DNA of 64,000 nucleotides from Clostridiaceae bacterium (GCA_018432235.1 JAHDLO010000014.1:124001-188000), one strand, 5' to 3'; numbered from the stretch's first letter, positions 6,125 to 15,422 are shown. Numbers and translations are program-made. Notes: generated by a model from the sequence alone, not told the origin.

Positions 6125-8086
6125 CTAGCTCAATTGTGCCCCCGGTATAATTTCACCGTCAACGGTTCCGAGAACCAGCTTATCCTCATGGGAGGCAGCC
6201 AAAATCATCCCTTGAGACTCTACCCCTCTAAGCTTTACAGGCTTTAGATTTGCCAACAGTAGTACTGTTTTACCCACCATATCCTCCGGCTTATAATGAG
6301 CTGCTATGCCAGATACCACCTGTCTTGTTTCATCTCCAACCTGCAGCTGTAGCACCAACAGCTTATCTGCCTTTGGATGCTTTTCTGCTTTTATTACCTT
6401 CGCTGCTCTTATGTCTATCTTATCAAAGTCATCAATTGTGATTTCAGCCTTAGGCTCCACCTTTAAGGCTTCCTTTTCCTCAGGTACGCCATTTATTTTT
6501 TTGAAATAATCGGCATTCACCCTTTCCAGCTCCTCAATTTCCTTTTCGGTTTCCAGTCTTGGAAAAAGCACATCCCCTCTTTGTACCTTTATGCCCACTG
6601 GCAGCTGTCCGAATAGCGATGCATCCTCCCAGCTGATGCCTTCATCGCCCTTAATCCCCAGCTGAACCCAGATTTTACTTGATGTTGCCTCCATAAAGGG
6701 CTTCAATAATATTGAAATTATACGTATACTGTCGGCTAAATGATACATCACTGTGTCTAATCTATCCTTATTGGCCTCATCCTTTGCCAGTATCCAGGGG
6801 GTTGTTTCATCTATATATTTATTAACTCTGCGGATTACCTTCCATATCTCCTCCAAAGCCTGATGGAATTGAAGCTTGTCAATGGCATCCTCCACCCTTG
6901 CTGCTGCGGATGTAGCAAGTCCTCTTAATTCTTGATCCAGCTCCGTCACTGCCTTAGCCTCTGGAATGATGCCATCGTTGTATTTTTCTATCATACTGAT
7001 GCTTCGGCTTACTAGGTTACCTAAGTCATTGGACAAATCCGCATTAAACCTGTTGATAAAGATTCTGTTGGTATAGGTGCCGTCATACCCAAAGGTAAAT
7101 TCCCTCAGCAGGAAGTACTTTAGTGCATCTAAGCCATATCTCTCAATTAATGGTTCAGGATAAACAATATTTCCCTTCGATTTTGACATTTTATCGTCAC
7201 CAAACATAATCCAGCCATGACCATAAACCAGCTTTGGTAACGGTTCGTCTAAAGCCATCAGCATTGCAGGCCAAATGATGGTATGAAACCTGATGATTTC
7301 CTTTGCCATTATATGCACATTAGCCGGCCAGTATTTTTCATATTTTTCTGTATTGTCGGAGCCGTAGCCCAGTCCTGTAATATAGTTTGAAAGCGCATCA
7401 ATCCAGACATAAATAACATGCTTTGGATCAAAGGGAACGGGAATACCCCAGTTGAAGGTTGTTCTTGAAACGCATAAATCCTCTAGCCCAGGCTTTAAGA
7501 AGTTGTTCAGCATTTCATTTCTTCTGGAGTCTGGAAAACAGATTTCCGGATGCTCCTCATAGTATTTTATAAGACGATCCTGATACTTGGATAGCTTGAA
7601 GAAATAAGCCTCCTCCTTAGCCAAATGAGCCGGTCGTCCGCAATCGGGACATAAATTGCCCTCCTTCAGCTGTGTATCTGTCCAGAAGGATTCACAGGGG
7701 GTACAATACCAGCCTTCATATTCACTTTTATATATATCGCCCTGATCGTATAGCCTTTGAAAAATCCCCTGTACTGCCTTCACATGGTGGTCGTCGGTGG
7801 TACGTATAAAGATATCATAGGATATATCCATGCTTTTCCATATTTCCTTTATATCCCTTACAATATCATCCACATATGCCTTAGGGGTCATTCCCTTTGC
7901 CTCAGCAGCTTTTTGAATCTTCTCTCCATGCTCGTCGGTACCGGTCAAGAATTGCACATCATACCCTGTAAAGCGCTTGAACCGAGCTAAAACATCGGCG
8001 GCAACAGTGGTGTAGGTATGACCGATATGAAGCTTTGCACTGGGATAATAGATGGGGGTTGTAACATAATAGGTGCCTTTATTCAT
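6125..8086 (-). CDS. metG: Methionyl-tRNA synthetase
   Basis: A 653-residue class I synthetase charging tRNA-Met. The HIGH motif is HIGHTYTT near residue 21 and the KMSKS motif is KMSKSKGN. A zinc knuckle is formed by CTPCESFW and CPDCGR. The C-terminal about 105 residues (DFDKIDIRAAKVIKAEKHPK onward) form the Trbp111-like tRNA-binding domain found in dimeric bacterial MetRS. The start follows AGAGGAGGAAGG. A T-box leader with terminator precedes it (8147-8420), so transcription should respond to uncharged tRNA-Met. tatD follows. Confidence 0.96.
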   Translation of the reverse strand: MNKGTYYVTTPIYYPSAKLHIGHTYTTVAADVLARFKRFTGYDVQFLTGTDEHGEKIQKAAEAKGMTPKAYVDDIVRDIKEIWKSMDISYDIFIRTTDDHHVKAVQGIFQRLYDQGDIYKSEYEGWYCTPCESFWTDTQLKEGNLCPDCGRPAHLAKEEAYFFKLSKYQDRLIKYYEEHPEICFPDSRRNEMLNNFLKPGLEDLCVSRTTFNWGIPVPFDPKHVIYVWIDALSNYITGLGYGSDNTEKYEKYWPANVHIMAKEIIRFHTIIWPAMLMALDEPLPKLVYGHGWIMFGDDKMSKSKGNIVYPEPLIERYGLDALKYFLLREFTFGYDGTYTNRIFINRFNADLSNDLGNLVSRSISMIEKYNDGIIPEAKAVTELDQELRGLATSAAARVEDAIDKLQFHQALEEIWKVIRRVNKYIDETTPWILAKDEANKDRLDTVMYHLADSIRIISILLKPFMEATSSKIWVQLGIKGDEGISWEDASLFGQLPVGIKVQRGDVLFPRLETEKEIEELERVNADYFKKINGVPEEKEALKVEPKAEITIDDFDKIDIRAAKVIKAEKHPKADKLLVLQLQVGDETRQVVSGIAAHYKPEDMVGKTVLLLANLKPVKLRGVESQGMILAASHEDKLVLGTVDGEIIPGAQLS

Positions 8087-8146
8087 TTTCCTTCCTCCTC
8101 TTAATCAATTTTTTATAGTTTTACCGAAAAATATAAATTAAACATC

Positions 8147-8180
8147 AAAAAACCCTCGTCCCAACAAAGGGACGAGGGTT
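8147..8180 (-). terminator. T-box intrinsic terminator
   Basis: AACCCTCGTCCC pairs perfectly with GGGACGAGGGTT around a six-base loop, followed by T residues on the minus strand. It sits between the T-box core and metG and is the premature-termination element of the leader. Confidence 0.9.
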
Positions 8181-8420
8181 AACTCGCGATACCACCCTAA
8201 TTTATCATTGCCTTTCAACAATAAACTCAGTAGATGAAAGCCTTCACCTTGCCCTTCTAACGGAGGCAAATCCGATATGGTCTAAAGGCATCAGCGGTTC
8301 AACCATATAGTTCAGGGGCCATCTTCAGTTGATTCCTTCAGCACCGGCTTTCACCTGCCCCGGCTCTCTTTTTGCTGCTATCCTCCACCTACTCTTCCCA
8401 TCATTACTTTTCATTTAATT
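8147..8420 (-). promoter_or_regulatory. T-box leader of metG
   Basis: The minus strand at about 8183-8198 reads AGGGTGGTATCGCGAG, the diagnostic T-box/antiterminator sequence that pairs with the acceptor end of uncharged tRNA. A long stem-I region lies 5' of it, with a plausible methionine specifier ATG at 8320-8322 within GAAGATGGCC. Uncharged tRNA-Met should favour read-through into metG. The leader's 5' boundary is approximate. Confidence 0.9.
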
Positions 8421-8494
8421 AGTATTATACATAATATATGCCAATATACATAAATTGTCAAGGCATATTGGGATTTTTAAATGGGATGTAACAT

Positions 8495-9433
8495 TCAATC
8501 TTTTGATTTATTGGAAACCTTAACGGCATTTAGTATTGCCCTCTCCATCGCCTCTGTTGCCAAAAGCCCGATGACATTGATATCTGCCCTTATGCTGCCT
8601 GTAGACAGGGCGTAGATTGTATCACCATCCAGCTGTGTGTGTACGGGTCTGATGACTCTGGCATAGGCATTGTGGGTCATTGAAGCCACCTTCTTAGCTT
8701 CTGCCTTGGTCAGTTCCGCATTGGTTGCCACTACCCCCAGTGTGGTATTTTCCATAAAGGCCTTTTCCTTCATCCTCGGCATAGTTTTCATAATTTCCAG
8801 GGTGTTTAAAAAGCTGCCTTTGTTAAGCCCCATAGCGCCTGCTATGATACTGTTAGCCTCCGGATCAACGATATCGCCAAAGGCATTGACCGCCACTATA
8901 GCACCTACCACAATATCCCCCAGCTGTATACTCCAGGTTCCTATGCCACCCGCCATTGCTTTTTCAGCACCGGCTATTTTGCCTACGGTGGCTCCTGTGC
9001 CTGCGCCCAAAAGCCCCTGCCTGAATTCCTTAGTACCGGCATTTTCACAAGCCCTATAACCCATAGCCTTATCGGGACGAATCATTGGATTTCCTACACC
9101 TAAGTCAAATAAAACTGATGCAGGTACAATAGGGACATGAGCCACCCCCACGTCAAAGCCTATTCCTCTTTCCTCCAAGTACGCCATAACGCCACCTGCA
9201 GCATCCAGACCGAAGGCGCTGCCGCCGGTTAACAATATGCCATGCACCCTTTCTACCATGTTTATGGGGTCCAGCAGTGCCGTTTCTCGGCTGCCGGGGG
9301 CTCCTCCTCTTATATCCACACCTGCCGTAGCACCATCCTCACATAGTATTACAGTACAGCCGGTTCTAGCCACCATGTCCTCTGCATGTCCAACCTTTAT
9401 GCCCGGCACATCTACTATACCTCTTTCAGTCAT
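8495..9433 (-). CDS. P1 family peptidase (DmpA/NylC-type)
   Basis: This 312-residue N-terminal-nucleophile hydrolase belongs to the S58/P1 family of aminopeptidases and oligoamide hydrolases. Motifs are VPGIKVGHAED at the start, GGAPGSRET, LTGGSAFGLDAAGG and ENTTLGVVATNAELTK. The family self-cleaves before the nucleophile; in NylC-type members that is an Asn-Thr bond, which fits ENTTLG here. The length matches the family and no signal peptide is present, so it is cytosolic. The substrate cannot be deduced. It stands alone between the metG leader and spmB, and the start follows AGGAAGGAGG. Confidence 0.85.
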   Translation of the reverse strand: MTERGIVDVPGIKVGHAEDMVARTGCTVILCEDGATAGVDIRGGAPGSRETALLDPINMVERVHGILLTGGSAFGLDAAGGVMAYLEERGIGFDVGVAHVPIVPASVLFDLGVGNPMIRPDKAMGYRACENAGTKEFRQGLLGAGTGATVGKIAGAEKAMAGGIGTWSIQLGDIVVGAIVAVNAFGDIVDPEANSIIAGAMGLNKGSFLNTLEIMKTMPRMKEKAFMENTTLGVVATNAELTKAEAKKVASMTHNAYARVIRPVHTQLDGDTIYALSTGSIRADINVIGLLATEAMERAILNAVKVSNKSKD

Positions 9434-9516
9434 GCTGATCCTCCTTCCTGTTATTTAAGTTTCATTTATCCGACGAAATTGCAAACTACCATAGGAGAGC
9501 ATATTAGCCCGTGGGG

Positions 9517-9571
9517 CACTAAGCAGGAAGCTTTTGACTTTGTATAAACCTACTACTCATCTTTATTATGC
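9517..9571. repeat. 55-bp dispersed intergenic repeat, copy 1
   Basis: CACTAAGCAGGAA to TTATTATGC is repeated in the same orientation at 37683-37737, with about 47 of 55 positions identical by eye. It lies between spmB and the P1 peptidase gene and contains no ORF. It may be a remnant of a small mobile or regulatory element. Confidence 0.6.
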
Positions 9572-9578
9572 AATTTCC

Positions 9579-10109
9579 TCATCTGAAAAACCACCTGCAA
9601 ATATATACCGAAGCTATGACGGCAGCAATGTGGGAAATCAGGGCAGCGGCAGCAGTGTGCCTGCTCTTCTTTATCCCTACGGCTCCGTAATATACCGCCA
9701 TCGTAAAAAAAATCGTCTCAGCAGAGCCCATCATGATTGAAGCAACCCTTCCAACAAAGCTGTCAGCGCCGTAATGCTGAAGGATATCCCTCAGAACCGC
9801 TAGGGCACCGCTACCGGAAACAGGGCGTATAAAGGCCAATGGCAGCACCTCCGCCGGAATGCCGAGAGGCTTTAACAGAGGTGCAAAAATACCCACCAAA
9901 AAATCCATGCCTCCGGATTTTCTCAAAACGCCAATAGCTAAAAATATAGCGATAAGATAGGGCATTATCTTCAGTGCCGTCTTAAAGCCCTCACCTGCCC
10001 CCTCTATAAAGGCTTCATATATGTTTACGCCTTTAAAATAGCCATGTATTAGTATAATCGACATCATGGCTGGAATTGCAAAAATAGACAATAAATTTAA
10101 TAGCCTCAT
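9579..10109 (-). CDS. spmB: Spore maturation protein B
   Basis: A 176-residue polytopic membrane protein with a nucleoside-recognition (Gate) domain. It carries FIEGAGEGFKTALKIMPYLI, GIPAEVLPLAFIRPVSGS and the FVGRVASIMMGSAETIFFT motif. SpmB and SpmA are required for spore core dehydration in B. subtilis; their transported substrate is not established. The start overlaps the spmA stop as TAATG, which indicates translational coupling. Length and gene order match the usual spmA-spmB pair. Confidence 0.93.
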   Translation of the reverse strand: MRLLNLLSIFAIPAMMSIILIHGYFKGVNIYEAFIEGAGEGFKTALKIMPYLIAIFLAIGVLRKSGGMDFLVGIFAPLLKPLGIPAEVLPLAFIRPVSGSGALAVLRDILQHYGADSFVGRVASIMMGSAETIFFTMAVYYGAVGIKKSRHTAAAALISHIAAVIASVYICRWFFR

Positions 10110-10684
10110 TATATTTTACCCCCCTCCAGCAGCTTGCAAACAGTCACCCCCACAACAGTTGAGACCGTCGTTGCCAATAGGGCAGGTGCTATGATTTCAG
10201 CCGGCAGCATTGAGCCTGCATCAGCCCTAAGCTTTAAAACATTTAGCGGTATCAGCTGTATGGAGGACATATTTATGACCAGAAACATGCACATGGCATT
10301 GCTGGCGGTTTCCCTTCCCTTATTCAGGCTTTGAAGCTCCTCCATTGCCTTGAGGCCCAGCGCGGTTGCTGAATTTCCTGCACCAAACATATTGGCCACC
10401 ATATTCATCATTATGGCGCTTACAGCTGGGTGGTTTTCCGGTACTGAAGGAAATAGCAATTTGGTTACCGGTCGCATAAGGGCTGATAGACTGTTTATGA
10501 GGCCTGATTTTTTCGCCACGTTCATTAGCCCCAGCCAGACCGACATGATGCCTGTTAGTCCAATTGCAAACACCACTGCCTCTTGAGCATCCTGAAGAAT
10601 TACTTCATTGACAATATCAATATTTCCTGTATATAGTGCTGCCATTATTCCGAAAATAATCATAAAGAACCATACCTTACTCAT
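10109..10684 (-). CDS. spmA: Spore maturation protein A
   Basis: A 191-residue membrane protein with several transmembrane segments and the Gate-domain motifs VWLGLMNVAKKSGL, AVSAIMMNMVANMFGAGN and NAMCMFLVINMSSIQLIPLN, all typical of SpmA. It acts with SpmB in the developing spore. The start follows GGGGTGGGG. A TGTCGAT, one mismatch from a Spo0A box, is present upstream at about 10799, but a single 6/7 match is weak evidence. Confidence 0.93.
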   Translation of the reverse strand: MSKVWFFMIIFGIMAALYTGNIDIVNEVILQDAQEAVVFAIGLTGIMSVWLGLMNVAKKSGLINSLSALMRPVTKLLFPSVPENHPAVSAIMMNMVANMFGAGNSATALGLKAMEELQSLNKGRETASNAMCMFLVINMSSIQLIPLNVLKLRADAGSMLPAEIIAPALLATTVSTVVGVTVCKLLEGGKI

Positions 10685-10942
10685 TAAAACCCCACCCCTT
10701 CAGGTAAACTTAAAGCCTTTATTTAGTACCTTGACAACCTTAATTCTTAGTTTAGTAACGGTTGGATTTTCCTCGCTGCTATTCCTAATTTTAAAGTTGT
10801 CGATGTACTAGTATAACTATTAAGCTTTCCGGGGGATTATGATAGTTGAAAACAGTCTTTTTATTTAGAAGTGGTTTATTGACTAATTATTTGTTATAAT
10901 TATTTAAATCAACAATTTTCTTGTTTGGAAAGGGATTGTCTA

Positions 10943-12376
10943 ATGAAAAATCATACTTTATTAACGGATTTTTATCAATTGACCATGATGAATGGCTATT
11001 TGAAAAATAATGTTCATAATGACATTGTAGTTTTCGACTTATTTTTCAGAAAGAACCCGTCTGAAAATAGCTATACCATAATATGTGGGCTTGAGCAGGT
11101 TATTAATTATATTGAAAACCTTCAGTTTTCAGAGGAGGATATCGACTATCTGAGGAGCTTAAACAGCTTTGACGAGGAATTCTTTCAGGTTTTAAGGGAA
11201 TTCAAGTTTACAGGCGATATTTATAGTGTGCCTGAAGGCTCTGTTATGTTCCCCTATGAACCTATATTAAGAATTAAGGCCACCTGCTTTGAGGCACAGC
11301 TTATTGAAACCGCCTTGCTGAATATGATAAACTTTCAATCCCTGATTGCCACCAAGGCCGCGCGGGTATGTACTGCTGCAAAGGGAGACCCTGTTTTAGA
11401 ATTCGGATTAAGACGGGCACAGGGCCCAGATGCAGCAATATACGGAGCCAGAGCCGCCTATATCGGGGGCTGTGCAGGAACCTCAAACGTTTTGGCGGGT
11501 AAAATGTTCAATATACCGGTTTCAGGCACTCAGGCCCATAGCTGGATTCAAAAATTCGACTCTGAGCTGGAGGCCTTCAGAGCCTATGCCAAGATTTATC
11601 CTCATAATTGCCTGCTGCTGGTGGATACCTATGATACCCTAAAAAGTGGAGTCCCCAATGCTATAACGATTTTTCAGGAGCTTAGGGAACAGGGCTACAC
11701 CCCTGCCGGCATAAGAATTGATTCCGGAGATATTGCCTATTTGTCCAAGGAGGCCAGAAGGCTGCTGAATGCAGCAGGTTTTCCTGAAGTAAAGATAGTA
11801 GCCTCCAGTGATCTTGACGAGGATGTCATAAACAGCTTAAAGATACAGGAAGCCGCCGTTGATTCCTGGGGCGTAGGGACAAACCTGATCACCTCCAAGG
11901 GTTGTCCAGCATTGGGCGGTGTCTATAAGCTTGCTGCAGTAGAGGAAAATGGTGGACTGGTGCCCAAAATAAAGATTTCAGAAAATCCTGAAAAAATAAC
12001 CAACCCTGGATACAAAAAGGTGGTTCGAATATATGACAACAGTGGTGAATTTGCGCTGGCGGATGTCATAATGCTGGAGGATGAGGTTATTGACACCAAT
12101 AAGCCCTATACAATCTTTCATCCGATCTATACCTGGAAGAAGAAAACCTTTGTTCACTATAGTGTTAGGGAACTGTTGGTGCCTATCTTTTTAGGTGGTG
12201 AACTGGTATACGAAAGAAAGTCAACTAATGAAATCCGGGAGTATGCCAAAGCAGAATTGGCTACCCTATGGCCAGAGTATAAAAGATTGAACAGACCTCA
12301 GCTATACAAGGTAGATTTATCTGAAAAGCTTTGGCGACTAAAGGATAGTATGGTTAATTCAATACGTAATGAATAG
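10943..12376 (+). CDS. pncB: Nicotinate phosphoribosyltransferase
   Basis: The 477-residue enzyme converts nicotinate and PRPP to nicotinate mononucleotide in NAD salvage. Family motifs include LLTDFYQLTMMNGY, DLFFRKNPSENSY, EFGLRRAQGPDAAIYGARAA, GTQAHSWIQKF, RIDSGDIAYLSKEARRLL and WGVGTNLITSKG. The ATG at 10943 follows GGAAAGGG at proper spacing; the upstream TTG at 10925 overlaps that site and is rejected. It is one of few plus-strand genes here and appears monocistronic, ending in a shared terminator with the convergent CCA-type gene. Confidence 0.95.
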   Translation: MKNHTLLTDFYQLTMMNGYLKNNVHNDIVVFDLFFRKNPSENSYTIICGLEQVINYIENLQFSEEDIDYLRSLNSFDEEFFQVLREFKFTGDIYSVPEGSVMFPYEPILRIKATCFEAQLIETALLNMINFQSLIATKAARVCTAAKGDPVLEFGLRRAQGPDAAIYGARAAYIGGCAGTSNVLAGKMFNIPVSGTQAHSWIQKFDSELEAFRAYAKIYPHNCLLLVDTYDTLKSGVPNAITIFQELREQGYTPAGIRIDSGDIAYLSKEARRLLNAAGFPEVKIVASSDLDEDVINSLKIQEAAVDSWGVGTNLITSKGCPALGGVYKLAAVEENGGLVPKIKISENPEKITNPGYKKVVRIYDNSGEFALADVIMLEDEVIDTNKPYTIFHPIYTWKKKTFVHYSVRELLVPIFLGGELVYERKSTNEIREYAKAELATLWPEYKRLNRPQLYKVDLSEKLWRLKDSMVNSIRNE

Positions 12377-12379
12377 AAA

Positions 12380-12408
12380 AAGCAAGCGGCTCACCGCTTG
12401 CTTTATTT
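12380..12408. terminator. Bidirectional terminator between pncB and cca
   Basis: AAGCAAGCGG pairs perfectly with CCGCTTGCTT around a four-base loop, with A- and T-rich flanks. It serves the convergent genes on both sides and overlaps the last codons of the minus-strand gene. Confidence 0.85.
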
Positions 12409-13833
12409 GCTTTCCTCCAATAGCGCCTTAACATAGTTGAGCACATTTTCCTTGGATTCAGATATCTGTCCAAAATATATAGCCTTTCTGATTTCCTCCA
12501 GCAGCTGACCAACCCTTTGACCCTCTGCTATATTGAAGGTCTCCATAAGCTCATTTCCGGTTATGATGCTGCTTAATTTCTCTATAGGTCTAAATCTCGT
12601 CAAATAATTATTGGCTATATACTCAATATGAACCTTGAACATGCCCATCTCCTCATTAGGGTCCAGTAGTTTTCTGGTGGCAATAATGTCTGCCAGCGAT
12701 ATCAGAAGAATGTCCAGGGTTTCCTCCTGCATATCATTAAAGGTCTTGTATAAGGCTCTACCGCTGACATCATTGGTCTTATAGAGCACTAGCGGTATCA
12801 TGTGAAGGGCTACATATTTATATAGTATATCCCTTTCTCTGGTGCTGAGCCTTAGTCGTTCAGCATAATCCCTTACGATTTCTGCTCCCGTTATTTCATG
12901 TCCTCTAAAGCGAGTTCTGCCCTTGTTGTCTACTCTCTTGGCCGAAGGCTTTCCTATATCATGGAATAATGCCCCCAGCTTCAAAAGCTCCAGCCTTGTA
13001 CGATCTGCAGCTATTATTTCGGAGGTATGCCGCTCATAGGCTTCACGGATATGATCCTCGAAAAAGTCCTTAGCATAAATTACACTTTCTGCCAGCTTCA
13101 TGGTATATATGGAGTGTGTCCAGCAATCAACCACATGGTATTTGCATTCACCGACATCCTTCATTACCTCAAGGTCGGGGAAAATCTGATTTAGCAGCCC
13201 TAGCTTAGCTTCCATATAGCTTAGATAGAAGTAGCTGTTGTCCTTCTTCAATATAGCAAAAAGCTCAGGCGTTATCCTTTCTCCCGCTACCGTTTTCAGC
13301 AGCTCAGCATGCTTATTTATAAGCTGAATTGTCTCCTCATCTATTTCAAACTCCAGCTCCGCCATAAGCCTAGCCGCCCTCATCAGCCTTGCGGGGTCCT
13401 CCATAAAGACCTCCGGACTGATATGCCTTATAAGCTTCTGTTTTATGTGCTGTCTGCCATCAAAGGGGTCAATAAGCTTGTTATGCTGTAAAGGCCATTC
13501 ATTTACTATATCATATGCCATAGCATTGATGGTAAAGTCTCTGAAGGCTAAGTCCTGTTGGATTACCTCACCTCGCATTTTAGCAATATCTATTGTTAGT
13601 CCTGTTTTTAAAACAATACGATAAATCTCATGCTGCTTATCCAGCTCCACCAAAGCACCCTCCAGTTGACCTTGAAGCTTAACTGCAAATGCTTTAGCTC
13701 CACTGGCAACAACAAGGTCCAAATCCTTTACCTCACGATTTAATAATATGTCCCGTAAACTACCACCCACAAGGTAAACTTCGGTTTTTAAATTTTCCTT
13801 CAGCTGAAGTATACAGGTAATGATCGCCTTCAT
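12403..13833 (-). CDS. tRNA nucleotidyltransferase / poly(A) polymerase family protein with HD domain
   Basis: The 476-residue product has an N-terminal class II nucleotidyltransferase head (YLVGGSLRDILLNREVKDLD; the DLDLV acidic pair; DFTINAMAYD), an arm with RAARLMAELEFEID, and a middle HD phosphohydrolase domain (ALFHDIGKPSAK, FRGHEITGAEI). This arrangement is that of CCA-adding enzymes or the related A-adding enzymes. It repairs or completes tRNA 3' ends; whether it adds CCA or only part cannot be told by eye. The start follows AAGGAGAGG. It is convergent with pncB and divergent from abrB. Confidence 0.85.
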   Translation of the reverse strand: MKAIITCILQLKENLKTEVYLVGGSLRDILLNREVKDLDLVVASGAKAFAVKLQGQLEGALVELDKQHEIYRIVLKTGLTIDIAKMRGEVIQQDLAFRDFTINAMAYDIVNEWPLQHNKLIDPFDGRQHIKQKLIRHISPEVFMEDPARLMRAARLMAELEFEIDEETIQLINKHAELLKTVAGERITPELFAILKKDNSYFYLSYMEAKLGLLNQIFPDLEVMKDVGECKYHVVDCWTHSIYTMKLAESVIYAKDFFEDHIREAYERHTSEIIAADRTRLELLKLGALFHDIGKPSAKRVDNKGRTRFRGHEITGAEIVRDYAERLRLSTRERDILYKYVALHMIPLVLYKTNDVSGRALYKTFNDMQEETLDILLISLADIIATRKLLDPNEEMGMFKVHIEYIANNYLTRFRPIEKLSSIITGNELMETFNIAEGQRVGQLLEEIRKAIYFGQISESKENVLNYVKALLEESK

Positions 13834-14118
13834 TGATATCCTCTCCTTAGAAGCTTATACTGTCTGCTGCCTTGTTTCATCTAAAAAATAGATAGGTCTG
13901 AGTAAAATTTTAACATTAAGCACTTCACCCTATATTTCGACAAATCATATTTATTAATTAAAATTATACCCTTATAATATACACTATAAAAATATTTTTT
14001 AAAAGCGATGATAATTATTTGTCAAAGCCAACTGTTTTTAAGAATTATTTAGTATTTCCAAAGCCTTGAGATGGATATTTTTTGCATGAATTTTTATTCG
14101 AAATATATACATATTTTG
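13834..14118. promoter_or_regulatory. Intergenic region upstream of cca and abrB
   Basis: This AT-rich gap between divergent genes holds no ORF. A perfect Spo0A box (TTCGACA, minus strand) is at 13936-13942, about 100 bases upstream of the cca-type start. Nothing else is recognised apart from the abrB promoter that follows. Confidence 0.45.
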
Positions 14119-14147
14119 TTGACTTTTTATTACATTTTTGGTACTAT
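14119..14147 (+). promoter_or_regulatory. Sigma-A promoter of abrB
   Basis: TTGACT (14119-14124) and TACTAT (14142-14147) are separated by exactly 17 bases. Transcription would begin near 14154, leaving a leader of about 100 bases that contains the Spo0A boxes. Confidence 0.75.
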
Positions 14148-14159
14148 TTAATTAATGGA

Positions 14160-14216
14160 TGTCGAAATTTGTAGCATAATATAGCAAATCATAGGATATA
14201 TTGTCGAAATTCGACA
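14160..14216 (+). promoter_or_regulatory. Spo0A boxes downstream of the abrB start site
   Basis: Three perfect 7-base 0A boxes are present: TGTCGAA at 14160-14166, TGTCGAA at 14202-14208 and TTCGACA at 14210-14216; the last two form an inverted pair. Their position just downstream of the deduced start matches B. subtilis abrB, where phosphorylated Spo0A represses. Confidence 0.75.
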
Positions 14217-14255
14217 TAAGTGGTTTATAGAATTGATAAAAGGGGGGAATTTTAA

Positions 14256-14492
14256 TTGAAATCTACAGGTATTGTTAGAAAGGTTGACGAGCTGGGCAGA
14301 ATTGTTCTACCAATTGAGCTTCGTCGTACTCTCAATATTGAAGAAAAGGATGCCTTGGAAATATATGTTGATGGCGAAAGCATAATTCTAAAGAAATATG
14401 AGCCAGCATGTATATTTTGCGGTAATGCAAAGGATGTTACTGTTTTCAAAAACAAAAACATCTGCTTAAGCTGTGTAAGCCAGATTAAATAG
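14256..14492 (+). CDS. abrB: AbrB family transition-state regulator
   Basis: A 78-residue DNA-binding protein. The N-terminal swapped-hairpin AbrB domain reads KSTGIVRKVDELGRIVLPIE and LRRTLNIEEKDALEIYVDG. The C-terminal half has CIFCG and CLSC, a possible zinc or disulfide pair of CxxC motifs seen in clostridial AbrB proteins. The start is TTG at 14256 with AGGGGGG eight bases before. In Bacillus AbrB represses biofilm and sporulation genes during growth, including the tapA-sipW-tasA unit; the TasA-like operon in this window is a natural candidate target, which is inference. Confidence 0.92.
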   Translation: MKSTGIVRKVDELGRIVLPIELRRTLNIEEKDALEIYVDGESIILKKYEPACIFCGNAKDVTVFKNKNICLSCVSQIK

Positions 14493-14504
14493 TCTTTCTC
14501 CATT

Positions 14505-14534
14505 AATAGAGCCTTATATAGGCTCTATTTTTTT
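14505..14534 (+). terminator. Intrinsic terminator of abrB
   Basis: AATAGAGCC pairs with GGCTCTATT around a short loop and is followed by a T-run. Confidence 0.88.
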
Positions 14535-14561
14535 GTCTAGGAAATTATATTTTTCAATCTA

Positions 14562-15422
14562 TTAGACATGTGGATTGAGGTCTAATGCCTCGTTATAGAC
14601 CTCGCGCTTCGGAAGGCCCCGAAGCCTTGCCACCTCTTTAATAGCTTCCTTTTTATCCAGTCCCTTTGCCATCAACTCAATTAAATGTGCCTTAACTGTC
14701 ACTTCTCTGTTAAAGCTTTCCTGTGGGGCAGCCCCTTCTTCTGCACCTTCACATATGATTACAAATTCCCCTTTTGGCGTATTCTCATTGAAATGCTGAA
14801 TAACCTCCTCAAGGCTTCCTCTTACGATTTCCTCATATTTTTTAGTCAGCTCTCGGGCAATCGCAAGTTTTCTGTTGCCCATATGCTGAAGCAGGTCCTT
14901 TAAGGTATCCGTCAGTCTATGGGGCGCCTCATATAAAATAATAGTACGGTCCTCATTTTTTATACGCTCTAATCTTTCCCGACGTTTTTTCTTATCTCTA
15001 TCCAGAAAGCCCTCAAAAACGAATCTTTCCGTGCTGATGCCTGAAGCCACCAGTGCCAATATGCCTGCTGTAGCACCGGGTAAGACCTCTACATCGATAT
15101 CATTTTCTATGCAAAGGGCTACCAGGTCTTCACCAGGGTCGGAAATACCAGGCATTCCTGCATCCGATACCAGGGCAATATGCTTGCCCTCCAGAAGCTC
15201 CTTTAATAAAGCCTCCCCCTTATGATGCCTATTATGCTGGTGATAGCTGGTGAGGGGTTTGCTAATCTCATAATGATTTAAGAGCTTTATCGTATGTCTG
15301 GTGTCCTCCGCTGCTATCAAATCTACTTCCCTTAGGACTCTTAGTACCCTTAAGGTAATATCCTCAAGATTTCCTATCGGTGTGGGACAGATCAATAATT
15401 TTCCGTTACTCAGCTGAATCAT
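14562..15422 (-). CDS. rsmI: 16S rRNA 2'-O-ribose C1402 methyltransferase
   Basis: A 286-residue SAM-dependent tetrapyrrole-methylase-fold enzyme that modifies the decoding site of 16S rRNA. Hallmarks are LLICPTPIGNLEDITLR, IAAEDTRHTIKLLNHY, SDAGMPGISDPGEDLV, VLPGATAGILALVASG and IILYEAPHRL. The start follows GATAGGAG inside the upstream gene, with a 17-base overlap, so the two are translationally coupled. The pair corresponds to yabB-yabC of Bacillus. Confidence 0.95.
   Translation of the reverse strand: MIQLSNGKLLICPTPIGNLEDITLRVLRVLREVDLIAAEDTRHTIKLLNHYEISKPLTSYHQHNRHHKGEALLKELLEGKHIALVSDAGMPGISDPGEDLVALCIENDIDVEVLPGATAGILALVASGISTERFVFEGFLDRDKKKRRERLERIKNEDRTIILYEAPHRLTDTLKDLLQHMGNRKLAIARELTKKYEEIVRGSLEEVIQHFNENTPKGEFVIICEGAEEGAAPQESFNREVTVKAHLIELMAKGLDKKEAIKEVARLRGLPKREVYNEALDLNPHV

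Noticed and set aside
8670-9059. 129-codon plus-strand ORF inside the P1 peptidase gene
   Set aside because: Ala/Pro/Ser-rich shadow of the real gene on the other strand.
10878-10900. TTGACT and TATAAT as a pncB promoter
   Set aside because: The two hexamers are only about ten bases apart, too close for a sigma-A promoter.
14252-14503. Minus-strand ORF covering abrB
   Set aside because: It mirrors the highly conserved abrB frame; the plus strand has promoter, ribosome site, family match and terminator.
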